A stretch of 64,000 nucleotides of DNA from Hyphomicrobiales bacterium (GCA_900471525.1 UCEZ01000027.1:301068-365067); one strand, 5' to 3'; shown: positions 30,662 through 40,634, counted from the stretch's first letter. The notes: generated by a model from the letters alone, not told the origin. Made by a program: numbers and translations.

Positions 30662-32341
30662 CTATCGGTCGCGAAACCGGTTGGTTATCGGATAGCGGCG
30701 ATCGCGGCCAAAATTCTTCTTGGTGATCTTCACGCCCGGTGCCGACTGGCGGCGCTTGTATTCGGCGATGTAGAGCAGATGCTCGATCCGGTGCACCGTC
30801 GCCTCATCGTGACCACGCGCAACGATCTCCTCCGTTCCCATCTCCTTCTCGACCAGGCATTCGAGGATATCGTCCAGCACCGGATAGGGCGGCAGCGAAT
30901 CCTGGTCGGTCTGGTTCGGGCGAAGCTCTGCAGACGGCGCCTTGTCGATGATGTTCTTCGGGATGACTTCACCGGACGGGCCGAGCGCGCCGGGCGGCAC
31001 GGTCGTGTTCCTCCAGCGCGACAGGCCGTAGACCTGCATCTTGTAGAGGTCCTTGATCGGATTGAAGCCGCCGTTCATGTCGCCGTAGAGCGTCGCATAG
31101 CCGACCGACATTTCCGACTTGTTGCCTGTGGTAACGACCATCGAGCCGAACTTGTTGGACAGCGCCATCAGGATCGTGCCGCGCGTGCGGCTCTGCAGGT
31201 TTTCTTCGGTGATGCCTGATTCAGTTCCCTCGAACATTTCCGACAGCGCGTTGAGGAAACCTTGCACCGGCTCCTCGATCGGCACGATATCATAGCGGCA
31301 GCCGAGCGCCTTGGCGCAGTCCTCGGCGTCCTTGAACGAATCCGACGAGGTGTAGCGATAAGGCAGCATTACAGTGCGCACCCGCTCCTCGCCCAGCGCA
31401 TCGACAGCCAGTGCTGCGCAGATCGCCGAATCGATGCCGCCGGAGAGGCCGAGCACGACGTTCTTGAAGCCGTTCTTGTTGACGTAGTCGCGGAAGCCCA
31501 GCATGCAGGCGCGGTAATCGGCCTCCTCCTGTTGCGGCAGGCGCGACATCATCCCCTGCTCGCAAACCCAGCCGTCACCGTTCCTGCGCCATTCGGAGAC
31601 GGAAAGGCTCTCCTCGAACTGGCTCATCTGGAAGGCAATGCTCTTGTCCGCATTGAAGGCGAAGCTGGCCCCGTCGAAGACCAGTTCGTCCTGGCCGCCG
31701 AGCTGATTGGCGAAAATCAGCGGCAGGCCAGTCTCGATCACCTGGCGAAGCACCACCTGGTGACGAACGTCGACCTTGCCTCGGTAATAGGGCGAGCCAT
31801 TGGGCACGAGCAGGATTTCCGCGCCGCTTTCCGCCAGCGTCTCGCAGATACCCAGATCATTCCAGATCTCCTCGCAGATCGGAATGCCGATCCGCACGCC
31901 GCGGAAATTGACCGGCCCCGGCATCGCACCTTCGGTAAAGACCCGTTTCTCGTCGAATTCGCCGTAGTTCGGCAGATCGACCTTGTCGCGAACCACCAGA
32001 ACCTGGCCTCCATCGAGAACGGCAACCGAGTTGTGACGTCCCGTTTCGCCCTGCCGCGGATAGCCCACGACGACACCCGGACCGCCATCAGCGGTATCAG
32101 CGGCAAGCGCATCGATCGCCTTCTGGCAGGCTTTGAGGAAAGCCGGCTTCAGGACCAGATCCTCCGGCGGATAGCCGGAAATGAACAGTTCGGTCAAAAG
32201 GAGCAGGTCCGCGCCGCTGCGCGCCGCGTCGGCGCGCGCCTCCCGGGCCTTGGCAAGATTGCCTGCAACGTCTCCCACTGTCGGGTTCAACTGGGCAACG
32301 GCGATACGAAACGTCGTGGAAATGGTCTTTTGCGCGGTCAT
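30662..32341 (-). CDS. nadE: Glutamine-dependent NAD+ synthetase
   Basis: Catalyses the last step of NAD biosynthesis, amidating deamido-NAD with ATP. The 559-residue protein has an N-terminal nitrilase-type glutaminase domain with the Glu-Lys-Cys triad (TELFISGYPPEDL, RDKVDLPNYG, GIPICEEIW) and a C-terminal synthetase domain with the P-loop GLSGGIDSA and TTGNKSE. This two-domain form accepts glutamine as the nitrogen donor. ATG 32341 fits family length; the frame opens 15 codons earlier. First gene of a pair with the TolB-like gene. Divergent from the phosphoglycerol transferase gene. Confidence 0.95.
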   Translation of the reverse strand: MTAQKTISTTFRIAVAQLNPTVGDVAGNLAKAREARADAARSGADLLLLTELFISGYPPEDLVLKPAFLKACQKAIDALAADTADGGPGVVVGYPRQGETGRHNSVAVLDGGQVLVVRDKVDLPNYGEFDEKRVFTEGAMPGPVNFRGVRIGIPICEEIWNDLGICETLAESGAEILLVPNGSPYYRGKVDVRHQVVLRQVIETGLPLIFANQLGGQDELVFDGASFAFNADKSIAFQMSQFEESLSVSEWRRNGDGWVCEQGMMSRLPQQEEADYRACMLGFRDYVNKNGFKNVVLGLSGGIDSAICAALAVDALGEERVRTVMLPYRYTSSDSFKDAEDCAKALGCRYDIVPIEEPVQGFLNALSEMFEGTESGITEENLQSRTRGTILMALSNKFGSMVVTTGNKSEMSVGYATLYGDMNGGFNPIKDLYKMQVYGLSRWRNTTVPPGALGPSGEVIPKNIIDKAPSAELRPNQTDQDSLPPYPVLDDILECLVEKEMGTEEIVARGHDEATVHRIEHLLYIAEYKRRQSAPGVKITKKNFGRDRRYPITNRFRDR

Positions 32342-32631
32342 GAACAGGCCTGTGCTTGATCTTGCTATCGCGGATGGTTTGGGCATCCGAGGAGCTGTTT
32401 ATCGCATTCCGCGTCAAAATACCCCGTGCTTCCCCGCAAGTCAGAAAAAAATCATTCCAGCGAATGATTGCAGCGCCGAGTGCTGCCTGAAAGCTGTCGC
32501 GCAGCCCCTTTCCCCATTGAAACACCACCGAAAAAAGTCGGGGGAAACCGCCACTTGAATTATTCATCCTCCGTTCAAGATGACATCTGTATGACATTAG
32601 GACGACAGTTTTATGAAAATTGGAGACGGCC
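32342..32631. other. Divergent intergenic region
   Basis: About 290 bases between nadE and the membrane phosphoglycerol transferase. It must contain both promoters. A ten-codon open frame (ATG 32613 to TGA 32645) overlaps the start of the rightward gene and could be a leader peptide, but it has no clear ribosome binding site. No other gene is supported. Confidence 0.5.
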
Positions 32632-34560
32632 TTGGCCAGTTTTGAATCGGCAGCGATCGCTGCCACCGCTTCCAGGGCCTATGGCCCGCAAATCGGTTTC
32701 GGCCACCGCCATGCCAAGGCGCTTTCTATTGCAAGACACCTCTCCCTGTCGCTGCTTTTGTCGATCACGCTGATCTTCTTCGTCGAGTGGATCGCCCGCA
32801 ATTCCATAACGGAAGCGGCTCTGTTCTTCCTCGACCCGGCCCGTCCGGCCTGGACCACGGCCGGCGTGTTCTTTCTGCTGTGCCTTGCAATTGATGCAGC
32901 CTTCGCGCGCGAGAATTACGGCGTCATCCTGGTCGCACCGCTGGCGCTGATCCCGGCACTCGTCAGCCGCCAGAAGCAGATTTTCCTGTCCGACCCCCTT
33001 TATCCGACTGACTTCCTGTTCGGGCGCCAGATTATGGAGCTGATGCCGGTTCTGGTGAGAGACCGCCCCTGGACTGCTGTCGGCATTGTCGTCGGCATGG
33101 TTGTCGCGATCGTTGCCCTTGCCTGGCTGGTCCGGTTCGCCTGGCGGCGCTTTCCGGTGCTCAGCCGCCGTCAGCGCCTGACGCGGCTTGCCGTTGCCCT
33201 GCCGCTGCTCGGCGCGTTCTATCACCTGATGGACTACAACAACTTCTCCTGGGTGCGTGACCGTCTGCAGGTCATCCCGATCATGTGGGATCAGACCGAA
33301 AACTACCGCCACAACGGCTTCACCATGGCATTTGCGCTCAATCTGCCGATGGCCAACGTCACGGCGCCGGCAGGCTATATGTCCGATGCCATCAACAAGA
33401 TTCCGACCAAACCGGTCCCGGCCGGAACGTCGCATCGCGGCAAGCCCGACGTGATCGTGCTCATGAGCGAATCCTTCTGGGATCCGACCCGCCTGCCGAA
33501 CGTCAAGCTGTCGCCCGATCCGATGCCGACCATTCGTGCCATGCAGTCCGGCAATGTGTTTTCGCCGGAGTTCGGCGGCATGACGGCCAATGTCGAATTC
33601 GAGGCGCTGACCGGCTTCTCGAATGCCTTCCTGCCCTATGGCAGCATTCCGTATCAGCAGTATATCCGCAACCCGATCCCCTCGCTTGCCACCTTCTTCC
33701 GTGGCGAGGGCTATGTTGCGCGTGCCGTGCATCCGTTCCAGAAATGGTTCTGGAACCGCAGCGCCGTCTACAAGGCATTCGGCTTCGAGCAGTTCAAGTC
33801 GGAAGAAAACATGCCGGTCATGCAGAAGCGCGGCATCTTCGCCTCGGACGAATCGCTGACGAAGGAAATCATCCGCGAGGCAGACCAGCTGCGCGACCCG
33901 TTCTTCTTCTTCACCGTGACACTCCAGGGCCATGGTCCCTATGAGGCAAACCGCTACGCCAAGAACACCATCAAGGTCGAGGGCAATCTTCCCGCTGTCG
34001 ACAAGCAGGTGCTTGAGACTTATGCGCAGGGGATCAAGGAAGCCGACGACAGCCTGAAGATGCTGATGGACTGGGCCAAGGAGCGCGACCGCGAGACAAT
34101 CATTGTGCTGTTCGGCGATCATCTGCCACCGCTCAACACTGTCTACCCGAACACCGGCTTCATGAACGACGTCACGGCCTCCCGCAAGGGTTCGCTGGAA
34201 CAGATGAAAGCCCAGCATGAAACGCCGCTGGTCGTCTGGTCGAACAAGACCGGACCGGTCAAGGATATCGGCACGATCAGCCCGGCCTTCCTGTCCTATC
34301 AGATCCTCAAACAAGGCGGCTTCGAGCATCCCTACTACACGGGCTTCCTTGGCAACATCTTCGACAAGTATCGCATCATCGACCGCTATATGCTCGTCGA
34401 TACCGCTGGCAAGGACACCTCTTCCTGGGGACGGCAGAAAACGATCCCTTCGCTCATCCGCGACTACCGTTTCCTGCAGCACGACATGATGTTCGGCCAG
34501 CGCTACGGCACAGACCGGTTCTTCCAGTCCCATGCAGATCTCTTCGCCGGCGCAATGTAA
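32632..34560 (+). CDS. LtaS/OpgB-like membrane phosphoglycerol or phosphoethanolamine transferase
   Basis: A protein of about 642 residues with an N-terminal membrane region (about five helices, residues 25-215) and a C-terminal sulfatase-fold domain (about 265-600). Sulfatase-type motifs: VIVLMSESFWD (metal ligand Glu), GGMTANVEFEALTGFSN (the nucleophile Thr region), and VLFGDHLPPL (metal-binding Asp-His). Known relatives transfer phosphoglycerol to glucans or lipoteichoic acid; rhizobial CgmB decorates cyclic glucans, a plausible role here. Start TTG 32632 has GGAG six bases upstream; a TTG four codons earlier lacks a site. Precise substrate is inferred. Confidence 0.85.
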   Translation: MASFESAAIAATASRAYGPQIGFGHRHAKALSIARHLSLSLLLSITLIFFVEWIARNSITEAALFFLDPARPAWTTAGVFFLLCLAIDAAFARENYGVILVAPLALIPALVSRQKQIFLSDPLYPTDFLFGRQIMELMPVLVRDRPWTAVGIVVGMVVAIVALAWLVRFAWRRFPVLSRRQRLTRLAVALPLLGAFYHLMDYNNFSWVRDRLQVIPIMWDQTENYRHNGFTMAFALNLPMANVTAPAGYMSDAINKIPTKPVPAGTSHRGKPDVIVLMSESFWDPTRLPNVKLSPDPMPTIRAMQSGNVFSPEFGGMTANVEFEALTGFSNAFLPYGSIPYQQYIRNPIPSLATFFRGEGYVARAVHPFQKWFWNRSAVYKAFGFEQFKSEENMPVMQKRGIFASDESLTKEIIREADQLRDPFFFFTVTLQGHGPYEANRYAKNTIKVEGNLPAVDKQVLETYAQGIKEADDSLKMLMDWAKERDRETIIVLFGDHLPPLNTVYPNTGFMNDVTASRKGSLEQMKAQHETPLVVWSNKTGPVKDIGTISPAFLSYQILKQGGFEHPYYTGFLGNIFDKYRIIDRYMLVDTAGKDTSSWGRQKTIPSLIRDYRFLQHDMMFGQRYGTDRFFQSHADLFAGAM

Positions 34561-34648
34561 AAAGAGGCGGGGATGCCGGGCGTTCGGCGTTTCCGCAAAT
34601 CGCCGGCATGGGCTAGAACGGGGCAACGTTGTTTGACGGAGCCAGCCC

Positions 34649-35200
34649 ATGCCGCACCTTGACGAAATCTCCCATATCTTTTTCGGCAAACCGAGCAGTG
34701 AACTTGGCGCTGTCGAGCGCCATGTTCTTCATCGTGCCAAGGAACGCAAGATCGTGTCTCAGGACACCAATGCCGCATTCGTCGCCGAACAGGGCTTCGG
34801 CGATCGGATGGCCGACGGCATTGCCCGCGTGGGTGGCTCCTGGGGCTTCATCATCGCATTCCTGATATTCCTTGCCGTCTGGGCGACAGCCAATACGATC
34901 CTGCTGACGAGGGATGCGTTCGATCCCTACCCCTTTATCTTCCTCAACCTGCTGCTCTCGATGATTGCAGCGATCCAGGCGCCGATCATCATGATGTCGC
35001 AAAACCGGCAGGCGATGAAGGATCGCTTCGACGCATCGAAGGATTATGAGGTCAACCTCAAGTCGGAAGTTGAACTGATTTCGCTCCATAACAAAATCGA
35101 CACTGTGCTGCTGCGCGAGATCGCCGAACTGCGCGCCGATGTCGGCCGCCTGCAAGCACAGCTTGCGCAGTACCAAGGCAAAGGCGGTTCACAAGTTTGA
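34649..35200 (+). CDS. DUF1003 membrane protein
   Basis: A 183-residue protein. Two adjacent hydrophobic helices (about residues 65-87 and 98-116, SWGFIIAFLIFLAVWATANT and FIFLNLLLSMIAAIQAPIIM) are followed by the DUF1003 hallmark MMSQNRQA and a cytoplasmic coiled coil. Function is unknown. It follows the phosphoglycerol transferase by 88 bases on the same strand. The initiation codon has no striking ribosome binding site (GGAGCC about 10 bases before the ATG). Confidence 0.85.
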   Translation: MPHLDEISHIFFGKPSSELGAVERHVLHRAKERKIVSQDTNAAFVAEQGFGDRMADGIARVGGSWGFIIAFLIFLAVWATANTILLTRDAFDPYPFIFLNLLLSMIAAIQAPIIMMSQNRQAMKDRFDASKDYEVNLKSEVELISLHNKIDTVLLREIAELRADVGRLQAQLAQYQGKGGSQV

Positions 35201-35413
35201 TTTTTTTCCGTTGTGCCATTTCGGGCCGAACACCGGGCATAAGCATCCAACCGAACGAGAACGACACAACCTTAAATACATGAAATGCAATAAAGAGACG
35301 CGAAAGCATAAAAGACCATTTATTAGCGTATCGAAAAATTAACAAATGAAGCACACGATATAGGTGTATCAGGATCGATATATCGACCCGGTTTAAACCT
35401 GGGGGTGTGCTTT

Positions 35414-35836
35414 ATGTCCATCATAACGCGAGTACGCAAAAACAACGAAGGTGCTGCCGCACTGGAGTTTGCGATCGTTGCACCGCTGTTCTTCCTGACC
35501 ATATTCACCATGATCGGTTACGGCATCTACCTCAGTGCCAGCCATGCGATCCAGCAGATTGCCGCCGATGCCGCGCGAACAGCCGTGGCCGGACTGTCGG
35601 AAACAGAGAGAAAGAGCCTCGCCAAGACGTTCATCCAGTCATCGACACTGGACTATGCCTTCATCAACAAGAACAAGTTGACGATCGACGTCGAGGACGA
35701 CGTGAGCAATCTCAATCAGTTCACCGTCACCATCGCCTATGATTCCAGTGAGTTGCCGATCTGGAAGCTGTTTTCCTTCGCGTTGCCCGATGAGCAAATC
35801 AAGCGATACGCAACGATAAGGCTGGGAGGAATCTGA
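35414..35836 (+). CDS. TadE-like pilus assembly protein
   Basis: A 140-residue prepilin-like protein. It has a short positively charged leader and one N-terminal hydrophobic helix (GAAALEFAIVAPLFFLTIFT, residues about 15-35), with Glu at about residue 20 as in TadE/pseudopilins. The rest is extracytoplasmic. Known relatives are minor components of Flp/tight-adherence pili. GGGGGTG lies about six bases before ATG 35414, so this start is preferred over the GTG at 35405. It is followed by a TadG-like gene after one base, with GGAGGA before that start. Confidence 0.88.
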   Translation: MSIITRVRKNNEGAAALEFAIVAPLFFLTIFTMIGYGIYLSASHAIQQIAADAARTAVAGLSETERKSLAKTFIQSSTLDYAFINKNKLTIDVEDDVSNLNQFTVTIAYDSSELPIWKLFSFALPDEQIKRYATIRLGGI

Positions 35837-35837
35837 C

Positions 35838-37571
35838 ATGGCCCGCGCATCCTTGAAGCCTGGCAGCATTTTTACCAGCACCTCTGGCAATATCGGCATA
35901 TCGGCGGCGCTCGTTCTGCCCCTGGTCGTGCTGTCGCTCGGGCTAGGCATCGACTACGGTTATCTCACACTGCAGAAGCGCGAAATGCAGGGGATCGTCG
36001 ATCTCACCGCCATCGTGGCGGCTGCCGATCTGCCCCATGTCGAAGACGCAGCGCTCGATCATTTCAAGACCAACGGCCTCAATCTTGCCATTGCAACCAA
36101 GAGTGGATTGCTCGGCGTTGATGGAAAGGTGATCCCGAACGACCTGACCGCAGTCAAGAACGGTATCGTCACCATCGTCAAGGGTCGATACGTCCCGGAC
36201 CCCGCGCTCGCAACCGGGCAGCGCTTCATCCCCAATGCCACGCCCGCTGATGCAGCCCAGGTCTCGATCGAAAAAGAAGGAACGCTGCATCTCGCCGCGA
36301 TGTTCAGCGCTCCGCCGACGATGAGCGCCGTTGGGACTGCGGCCAGCACCAAGCTCGCCGCCTTCTCGATCGGCTCGCGGCTCGCAAGCCTCGATGGTGG
36401 CATTTTGAATGCCGTGCTCGGCCAGATGCTCGGCACGGCGATTTCCCTGAAAGTGATGGACTATCGGGCGCTCGTGGACGCGGATATCAACGTCCAGCCC
36501 TTCCTGAAGGTTGTCTCCACCCGCCTGAACCTGACGGCGGCGAGTTATGAGGATGTTTTGAAGGCAAACCTCACCATGCCGCAGCTCCTTGCTTCGATGC
36601 AGGCTGTTCAGGGAATATCGAGCACCGCAACATCTGCCCTGAAGGCCTTGGAATCGGCCAGCAGCAAGAACAAGAACACCTTCACCCTGTCCCGGATCCT
36701 CAACATCGATCCGAAAAAGGGAGTGAGTGTGGATGCCGGGTCGAACTGGGCCATGAAGGTTAGCGCGCTCGACATGGTCTCGGCTGCGGCCGCGATTGCA
36801 AACGGCACCAACCAGATATCGCTCGCAGCCGTGGCCGGTCTGCCCGGCATAGCGTCCGCGAGTGTCAAGCTTGCCATCGGTGAACCGCCGGTCGAAACGC
36901 CGCCACATAAGCTGGGCGCACCGGGTTCGGCCGTTCGCACCGCGCAGACGCGGCTCGCCATCGAAGTGAATGTCGACGGACTGGCGGCACTTGCCGGGAT
37001 GCGGATCAAGCTGCCGATCTATGTCGAGGTTGCCCATGCGGAAGGCAAGCTTGCCGACATCCGCTGCTACGGCGGCTCGAACACAAATGCCAGCGTCTCC
37101 ATCGATGCCGTTCCGGGCGTCGCGGAGATCGCGATCGGCACCGTTCATCCCTCGGTTCTGTCGAATTTCAGCGATGAAGCGCGCGTGGAAAAGGCGCGGC
37201 TCGTCGACTCGGCGCTGCTCAAGATCGATGGCATCGCCCATGTCGAAACAAAGAACATGCTACCACAGCGGTTGACCTTCAGCCCCTCCGAGGTCGCCGC
37301 CAATTCCATCAAAAGCGTTTCGACCAAGGATATCCTGACCTCCACCACGCAGACGCTGCTCAACAACCTGGACGTCGATATTCAGGTGCTGTTCTTGACG
37401 GTCGGCAGCCCCAAAGTGGTTCAGGCAGCACTCGCCCAGACATTGGGCACCGTGACGCCGGCGATCGATACCCTGCTCTACAATCTGCTTCTCGCAGTCG
37501 GCGTCCGGGTCGGCGAGGCGGATATTCGCGTCACCGGCGTCAATTGCCTGCAGCCGGTTCTGGTACAATAA
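35838..37571 (+). CDS. TadG-like Flp pilus assembly protein
   Basis: A 577-residue protein with an N-terminal TadG segment: leader, then one hydrophobic helix (about residues 16-40, GNIGISAALVLPLVVLSLGL) and IDYGYLTLQKREMQGIVDLT, the characteristic TadG_N motif. The large remainder is extracytoplasmic and low in Cys; I do not see the von Willebrand A metal site present in some TadG proteins. TadE and TadG are joined, but no other tad/cpa gene lies in the window. GGAGGA is about eight bases before the ATG. A terminator follows the stop. Confidence 0.85.
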   Translation: MARASLKPGSIFTSTSGNIGISAALVLPLVVLSLGLGIDYGYLTLQKREMQGIVDLTAIVAAADLPHVEDAALDHFKTNGLNLAIATKSGLLGVDGKVIPNDLTAVKNGIVTIVKGRYVPDPALATGQRFIPNATPADAAQVSIEKEGTLHLAAMFSAPPTMSAVGTAASTKLAAFSIGSRLASLDGGILNAVLGQMLGTAISLKVMDYRALVDADINVQPFLKVVSTRLNLTAASYEDVLKANLTMPQLLASMQAVQGISSTATSALKALESASSKNKNTFTLSRILNIDPKKGVSVDAGSNWAMKVSALDMVSAAAAIANGTNQISLAAVAGLPGIASASVKLAIGEPPVETPPHKLGAPGSAVRTAQTRLAIEVNVDGLAALAGMRIKLPIYVEVAHAEGKLADIRCYGGSNTNASVSIDAVPGVAEIAIGTVHPSVLSNFSDEARVEKARLVDSALLKIDGIAHVETKNMLPQRLTFSPSEVAANSIKSVSTKDILTSTTQTLLNNLDVDIQVLFLTVGSPKVVQAALAQTLGTVTPAIDTLLYNLLLAVGVRVGEADIRVTGVNCLQPVLVQ

Positions 37572-37596
37572 CAATCGTAAACTTCTCCATCTTCAC

Positions 37597-37632
37597 CGAC
37601 CGATGGCACCATTGTCGTCCGGTCTTTTTTTC
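37597..37632 (+). terminator. Terminator after tadG-like gene
   Basis: A GACCG/CGGTC stem (37598-37602 with 37620-37624) enclosing a smaller ATGG/CCAT pairing is followed by an eight-base T-run (37625-37632). The T-run is the strongest part. Confidence 0.55.
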
Positions 37633-37728
37633 CAAGGGAGGAGCCCGAAAAAACCGGCTTTCCCTGTTGCCGGCCCTCCTTGAAACAAAAGATGGACATT
37701 AAACGTTTTGCAAGCGACATAGCTCAAA

Positions 37729-38742
37729 ATGAGTGCTCATCGATTCCGAAACCGAGCATCTACTCACTGGATTTTCGCCAAAGCCATGACCGGCACACCG
37801 CCATCAGCGATCGAAAGCGCCGGCTCCTCCGCCGAAGTTGAGATATTCGCGGCGAACCCGGCATTGTTCGCAGTCCTGCAACAGGGCGCGCGGCATATGA
37901 TCGAGCTTTATGATCATTTTCCAAGGATCGCCCGTCTGGTTGCCGCCCAGCAGAAATGGCTTCTCACCCAGGCAGCTTACGCATTGTATGTGCAACGCGA
38001 TCCTGCTGATCCGCTGTCCGGCATTACCGCGTCGCGGCTTCTCGACATCATCGTCGAATTTGGAGCAGCGAGCCGCAACACGGCGACGGCGTTTTTGGCA
38101 GAGTTGCTTGCCTACAAGCTCGTCCGCGACGTTCCGGGGTCGCCCAGCAAACGCAGCCGCCCGCTGGAGCCAACGGAGGTCAGCCACGACGCAATGCGTT
38201 TGTGGTTTCGCGGCCAGATGCGCAGCCTCGACCTGCTCGATAGCGGCGATCGTGTCGAACGGCTGGAGGCCAACCCGGAAATATTCTATCGCGCCCAGCC
38301 GCTCGCCGCCAAGCGGCTGATCGCTGACAGGGCATGGCGCGAGCCGCCGCTCAGCATCTCGTGTTTCGTCTGGACCGAATATGGCGGACTGATCCTCGAT
38401 GACTTCTTCTCGCGGATTGTCAATCCGGTACCCGAGGATGGTTACCACTGGGTCGAAGATCTTCGCTTTGCCGAACTATCCAACCACTATTCCCTGTCGC
38501 GCACGCATGTCCGCCGTCTCTTTACCCGCGCCGAAGCGCTGGGGTCACTTGGCTGGCAGGAGCGAAACGGCAGCAAGAACAGGATCTGGGCAACGGCGTC
38601 GTTCATTGAGGACTACAAGCGCTGGCAGTCCGTCAAGTTCTGCGCACTTGACCAGGCCTATGGCGAGGCGGTGCGGTCGATCGACACGGGGGTGGCCCTC
38701 CCCCGCGCAACCGAGGCGCGCGCAAGGAAATCAGACGTTTGA
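37729..38742 (+). CDS. Unrecognised protein, possible winged-helix regulator
   Basis: A 337-residue soluble protein I do not recognise. Residues about 95-125 (ITASRLLDIIVEFGAASRNTATAFL) and about 245-285 (ELSNHYSLSRTHVRRLFTRAEALGSL) both look like helix-turn-helix segments, which suggests two DNA-binding-like domains in one chain. There is no membrane segment. Alternative start ATG 37786 lacks a ribosome binding site, as does 37729. The 3' end overlaps the convergent GFA gene by 12 bases. It follows the TadE/TadG genes, but a terminator separates them. Function is open. Confidence 0.65.
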   Translation: MSAHRFRNRASTHWIFAKAMTGTPPSAIESAGSSAEVEIFAANPALFAVLQQGARHMIELYDHFPRIARLVAAQQKWLLTQAAYALYVQRDPADPLSGITASRLLDIIVEFGAASRNTATAFLAELLAYKLVRDVPGSPSKRSRPLEPTEVSHDAMRLWFRGQMRSLDLLDSGDRVERLEANPEIFYRAQPLAAKRLIADRAWREPPLSISCFVWTEYGGLILDDFFSRIVNPVPEDGYHWVEDLRFAELSNHYSLSRTHVRRLFTRAEALGSLGWQERNGSKNRIWATASFIEDYKRWQSVKFCALDQAYGEAVRSIDTGVALPRATEARARKSDV

Positions 38743-39129
38743 CTGCGCAAATTGCGGCAAGTCGTCGTTGATCTGGTAGAAGTCGCCCTTGTCGGCGCAG
38801 AAGATGTGATAGCCGAAGGCAAGGCCGGTCGGCTCGTCAAATGTTCCCGCCATGATCGAGGTATAGTCGAGACCGTCCATTTTCCAGAACAGCGCAGAGC
38901 CACAGGTCTTGCAGAAACCACGCTGCGCTTCCGGGCTTGAGCGATACCAGGTGATATTGTCCGCGCCTTCAAGATCGAGTTCACTGTCAAGAACATTGGT
39001 GGCCGCGTAATAGAGCCCCGTCTGCTTGCGGCACTGGGAACAATGGCAGGCAATGATCTCGCGCAGCTTGCCCCGTGTACGGAAACGGACGGCACCGCAG
39101 TTGCAGGATCCGGTATGCTCTTCCGCCAT
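38731..39129 (-). CDS. GFA-family zinc protein
   Basis: A 132-residue protein of the glutathione-dependent formaldehyde-activating (GFA) fold family. Zinc-binding cysteines are visible in CNCGAVRF, CHCSQCRK and CKTCGSALFW. Most members are not proven formaldehyde enzymes, so the function is uncertain. The start is decided by GAGGGG six bases before ATG 39129; the ATG at 39135 lies right on that site. It lies downstream of the DAHP synthase gene on the same strand, with a terminator between. Confidence 0.88.
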   Translation of the reverse strand: MAEEHTGSCNCGAVRFRTRGKLREIIACHCSQCRKQTGLYYAATNVLDSELDLEGADNITWYRSSPEAQRGFCKTCGSALFWKMDGLDYTSIMAGTFDEPTGLAFGYHIFCADKGDFYQINDDLPQFAQSNV

Positions 39130-39171
39130 CTTCATCCCCTCAAAATGCTTGTTGGCCCGTCATGCAGGCGT

Positions 39172-39210
39172 GAAAAAACCGGGTCAACTTCATCAGCCAA
39201 CCCGGTTCTG
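39172..39210 (-). terminator. Terminator after DAHP synthase gene
   Basis: AACCGGGT and ACCCGGTT arms (39177-39184 and 39200-39207) form a stem around a 15-base loop. On the minus strand it is followed by TTTT. It lies between the DAHP synthase stop and the GFA start. Confidence 0.6.
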
Positions 39211-39260
39211 TCAATTTCAATTCGCTCAAGCAGCAATTAGCGGCGCTGATCAGCCCCAGA

Positions 39261-40634
39261 TCAGCCGTTGACGACCATCCGCTTCTCGTCGCGGCCGCCC
39301 TTCATGCGCTCGGCAAGGAGGAAGGCAAGTTCAAGCGCCTGGTCGGCATTGAGACGCGGGTCGCAATGGGTGTGGTAGCGGTCGGCAAGATCGGCGCCGG
39401 AGAGCGCACGAGCGCCGCCGGTGCATTCCGTCACGTCGTTGCCCGTCATCTCGATATGGATGCCGCCCGGATGCGTGCCTTCGGCGCGGTGGATCTGGAA
39501 GAAGCTTTCGACTTCCGACAGTATCCGCTCGAAGGGGCGGGTCTTGTAGTTGTTGAGCGTGATCGTGTTGCCGTGCATCGGATCGCAGGACCAGACGACC
39601 TTGCGGCCTTCCTTCTCGACGGCGCGGATCAGGCGCGGCAGGTGCTCGGCAACCTTGTCGTGACCGAAGCGGCAGATCAGTGTCAAACGGCCGGCTTCGT
39701 TCTGCGGGTTGAGCAGGTCGATGAGTTCGATCAGCCCGTCACCCGTCAGCGAAGGACCGCACTTGAGACCGAGCGGATTCTTGATGCCGCGGCAGTATTC
39801 GATATGCGCGTGATCAGGCTGACGTGTCCGGTCGCCGATCCAGATCATGTGTCCGGAGGTCGCGTACCAGTCGCCGGAGGTCGAATCGACGCGGGTCAGG
39901 GCCTGCTCGTAACCGAGCAGCAGCGCTTCGTGGCTGGTGAAGAAATCGGTCTCGCGGAGGCTAGGATGGTTCTCCGAGGTGATGCCGATCGCCTTCATGA
40001 AATCCATGGTTTCGGAGATGCGGTTTGCAAGCTTGCGGTAACGCTCGGCCTGCGGGCTTTCCTTGACGAAACCGAGCATCCACTGGTGCACGTTTTCGAG
40101 ATTGGCGTAGCCGCCCATCGCGAAGGCACGCAGAAGGTTCAGCGTTGCTGCCGACTGCCGGTACGCCATGATCTGGCGCTCCGGGTCCGGAATGCGGGCC
40201 TTTTCGTTGAACTCGATGCCGTTGATGATGTCGCCGCGGTAGCTCGGCAGTTCGACATCATTCTGCCTTTCGATGTTCGAAGAGCGCGGCTTGGCGAACT
40301 GGCCGGCAATACGGCCGACCTTGACCACTGGCTGCTGGGCACCGAACGTCAGGACGACGGCCATCTGCAGGAATGCGCGGAAGAAGTCGCGGATCGTGTC
40401 CGCGCCATGTTCGGCGAAGCTCTCGGCGCAATCGCCACCCTGCAACAGAAACCCCTTGCCTTCCGAAACATTGGCAAGCTGGCTCTTCAGGCGGCGCGCC
40501 TCGCCGGCAAAGACCAGCGGCGGATAGGTTGCAAGCTGCGCTTCCGCGCTTGCCAGTGCTGCCATATCCGGAAAATCCGGCACCTGCTGGATTGGCTTCT
40601 GCCGCCAGCTGTTCGGGGTCCAAGTCTGTGCCAT
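39261..40634 (-). CDS. Class II 3-deoxy-7-phosphoheptulonate synthase
   Basis: First enzyme of the shikimate pathway, joining phosphoenolpyruvate and erythrose 4-phosphate. The 457-residue sequence is the class II (plant-like) type, with [25 protein letters not shown] and the metal region [30 protein letters not shown] six bases before ATG 40634 decides the start; the open frame extends 29 codons further. Usually aroG-type in rhizobia, but the symbol is left blank because several names are used. Probably independent of gor, whose stop is 269 bases upstream. Confidence 0.95.
   Translation of the reverse strand: MAQTWTPNSWRQKPIQQVPDFPDMAALASAEAQLATYPPLVFAGEARRLKSQLANVSEGKGFLLQGGDCAESFAEHGADTIRDFFRAFLQMAVVLTFGAQQPVVKVGRIAGQFAKPRSSNIERQNDVELPSYRGDIINGIEFNEKARIPDPERQIMAYRQSAATLNLLRAFAMGGYANLENVHQWMLGFVKESPQAERYRKLANRISETMDFMKAIGITSENHPSLRETDFFTSHEALLLGYEQALTRVDSTSGDWYATSGHMIWIGDRTRQPDHAHIEYCRGIKNPLGLKCGPSLTGDGLIELIDLLNPQNEAGRLTLICRFGHDKVAEHLPRLIRAVEKEGRKVVWSCDPMHGNTITLNNYKTRPFERILSEVESFFQIHRAEGTHPGGIHIEMTGNDVTECTGGARALSGADLADRYHTHCDPRLNADQALELAFLLAERMKGGRDEKRMVVNG

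Noticed and set aside
32611..34689. 692-codon minus-strand frame across the phosphoglycerol transferase
   Set aside because: Shadow of a gene with clear sulfatase-fold motifs and membrane helices.
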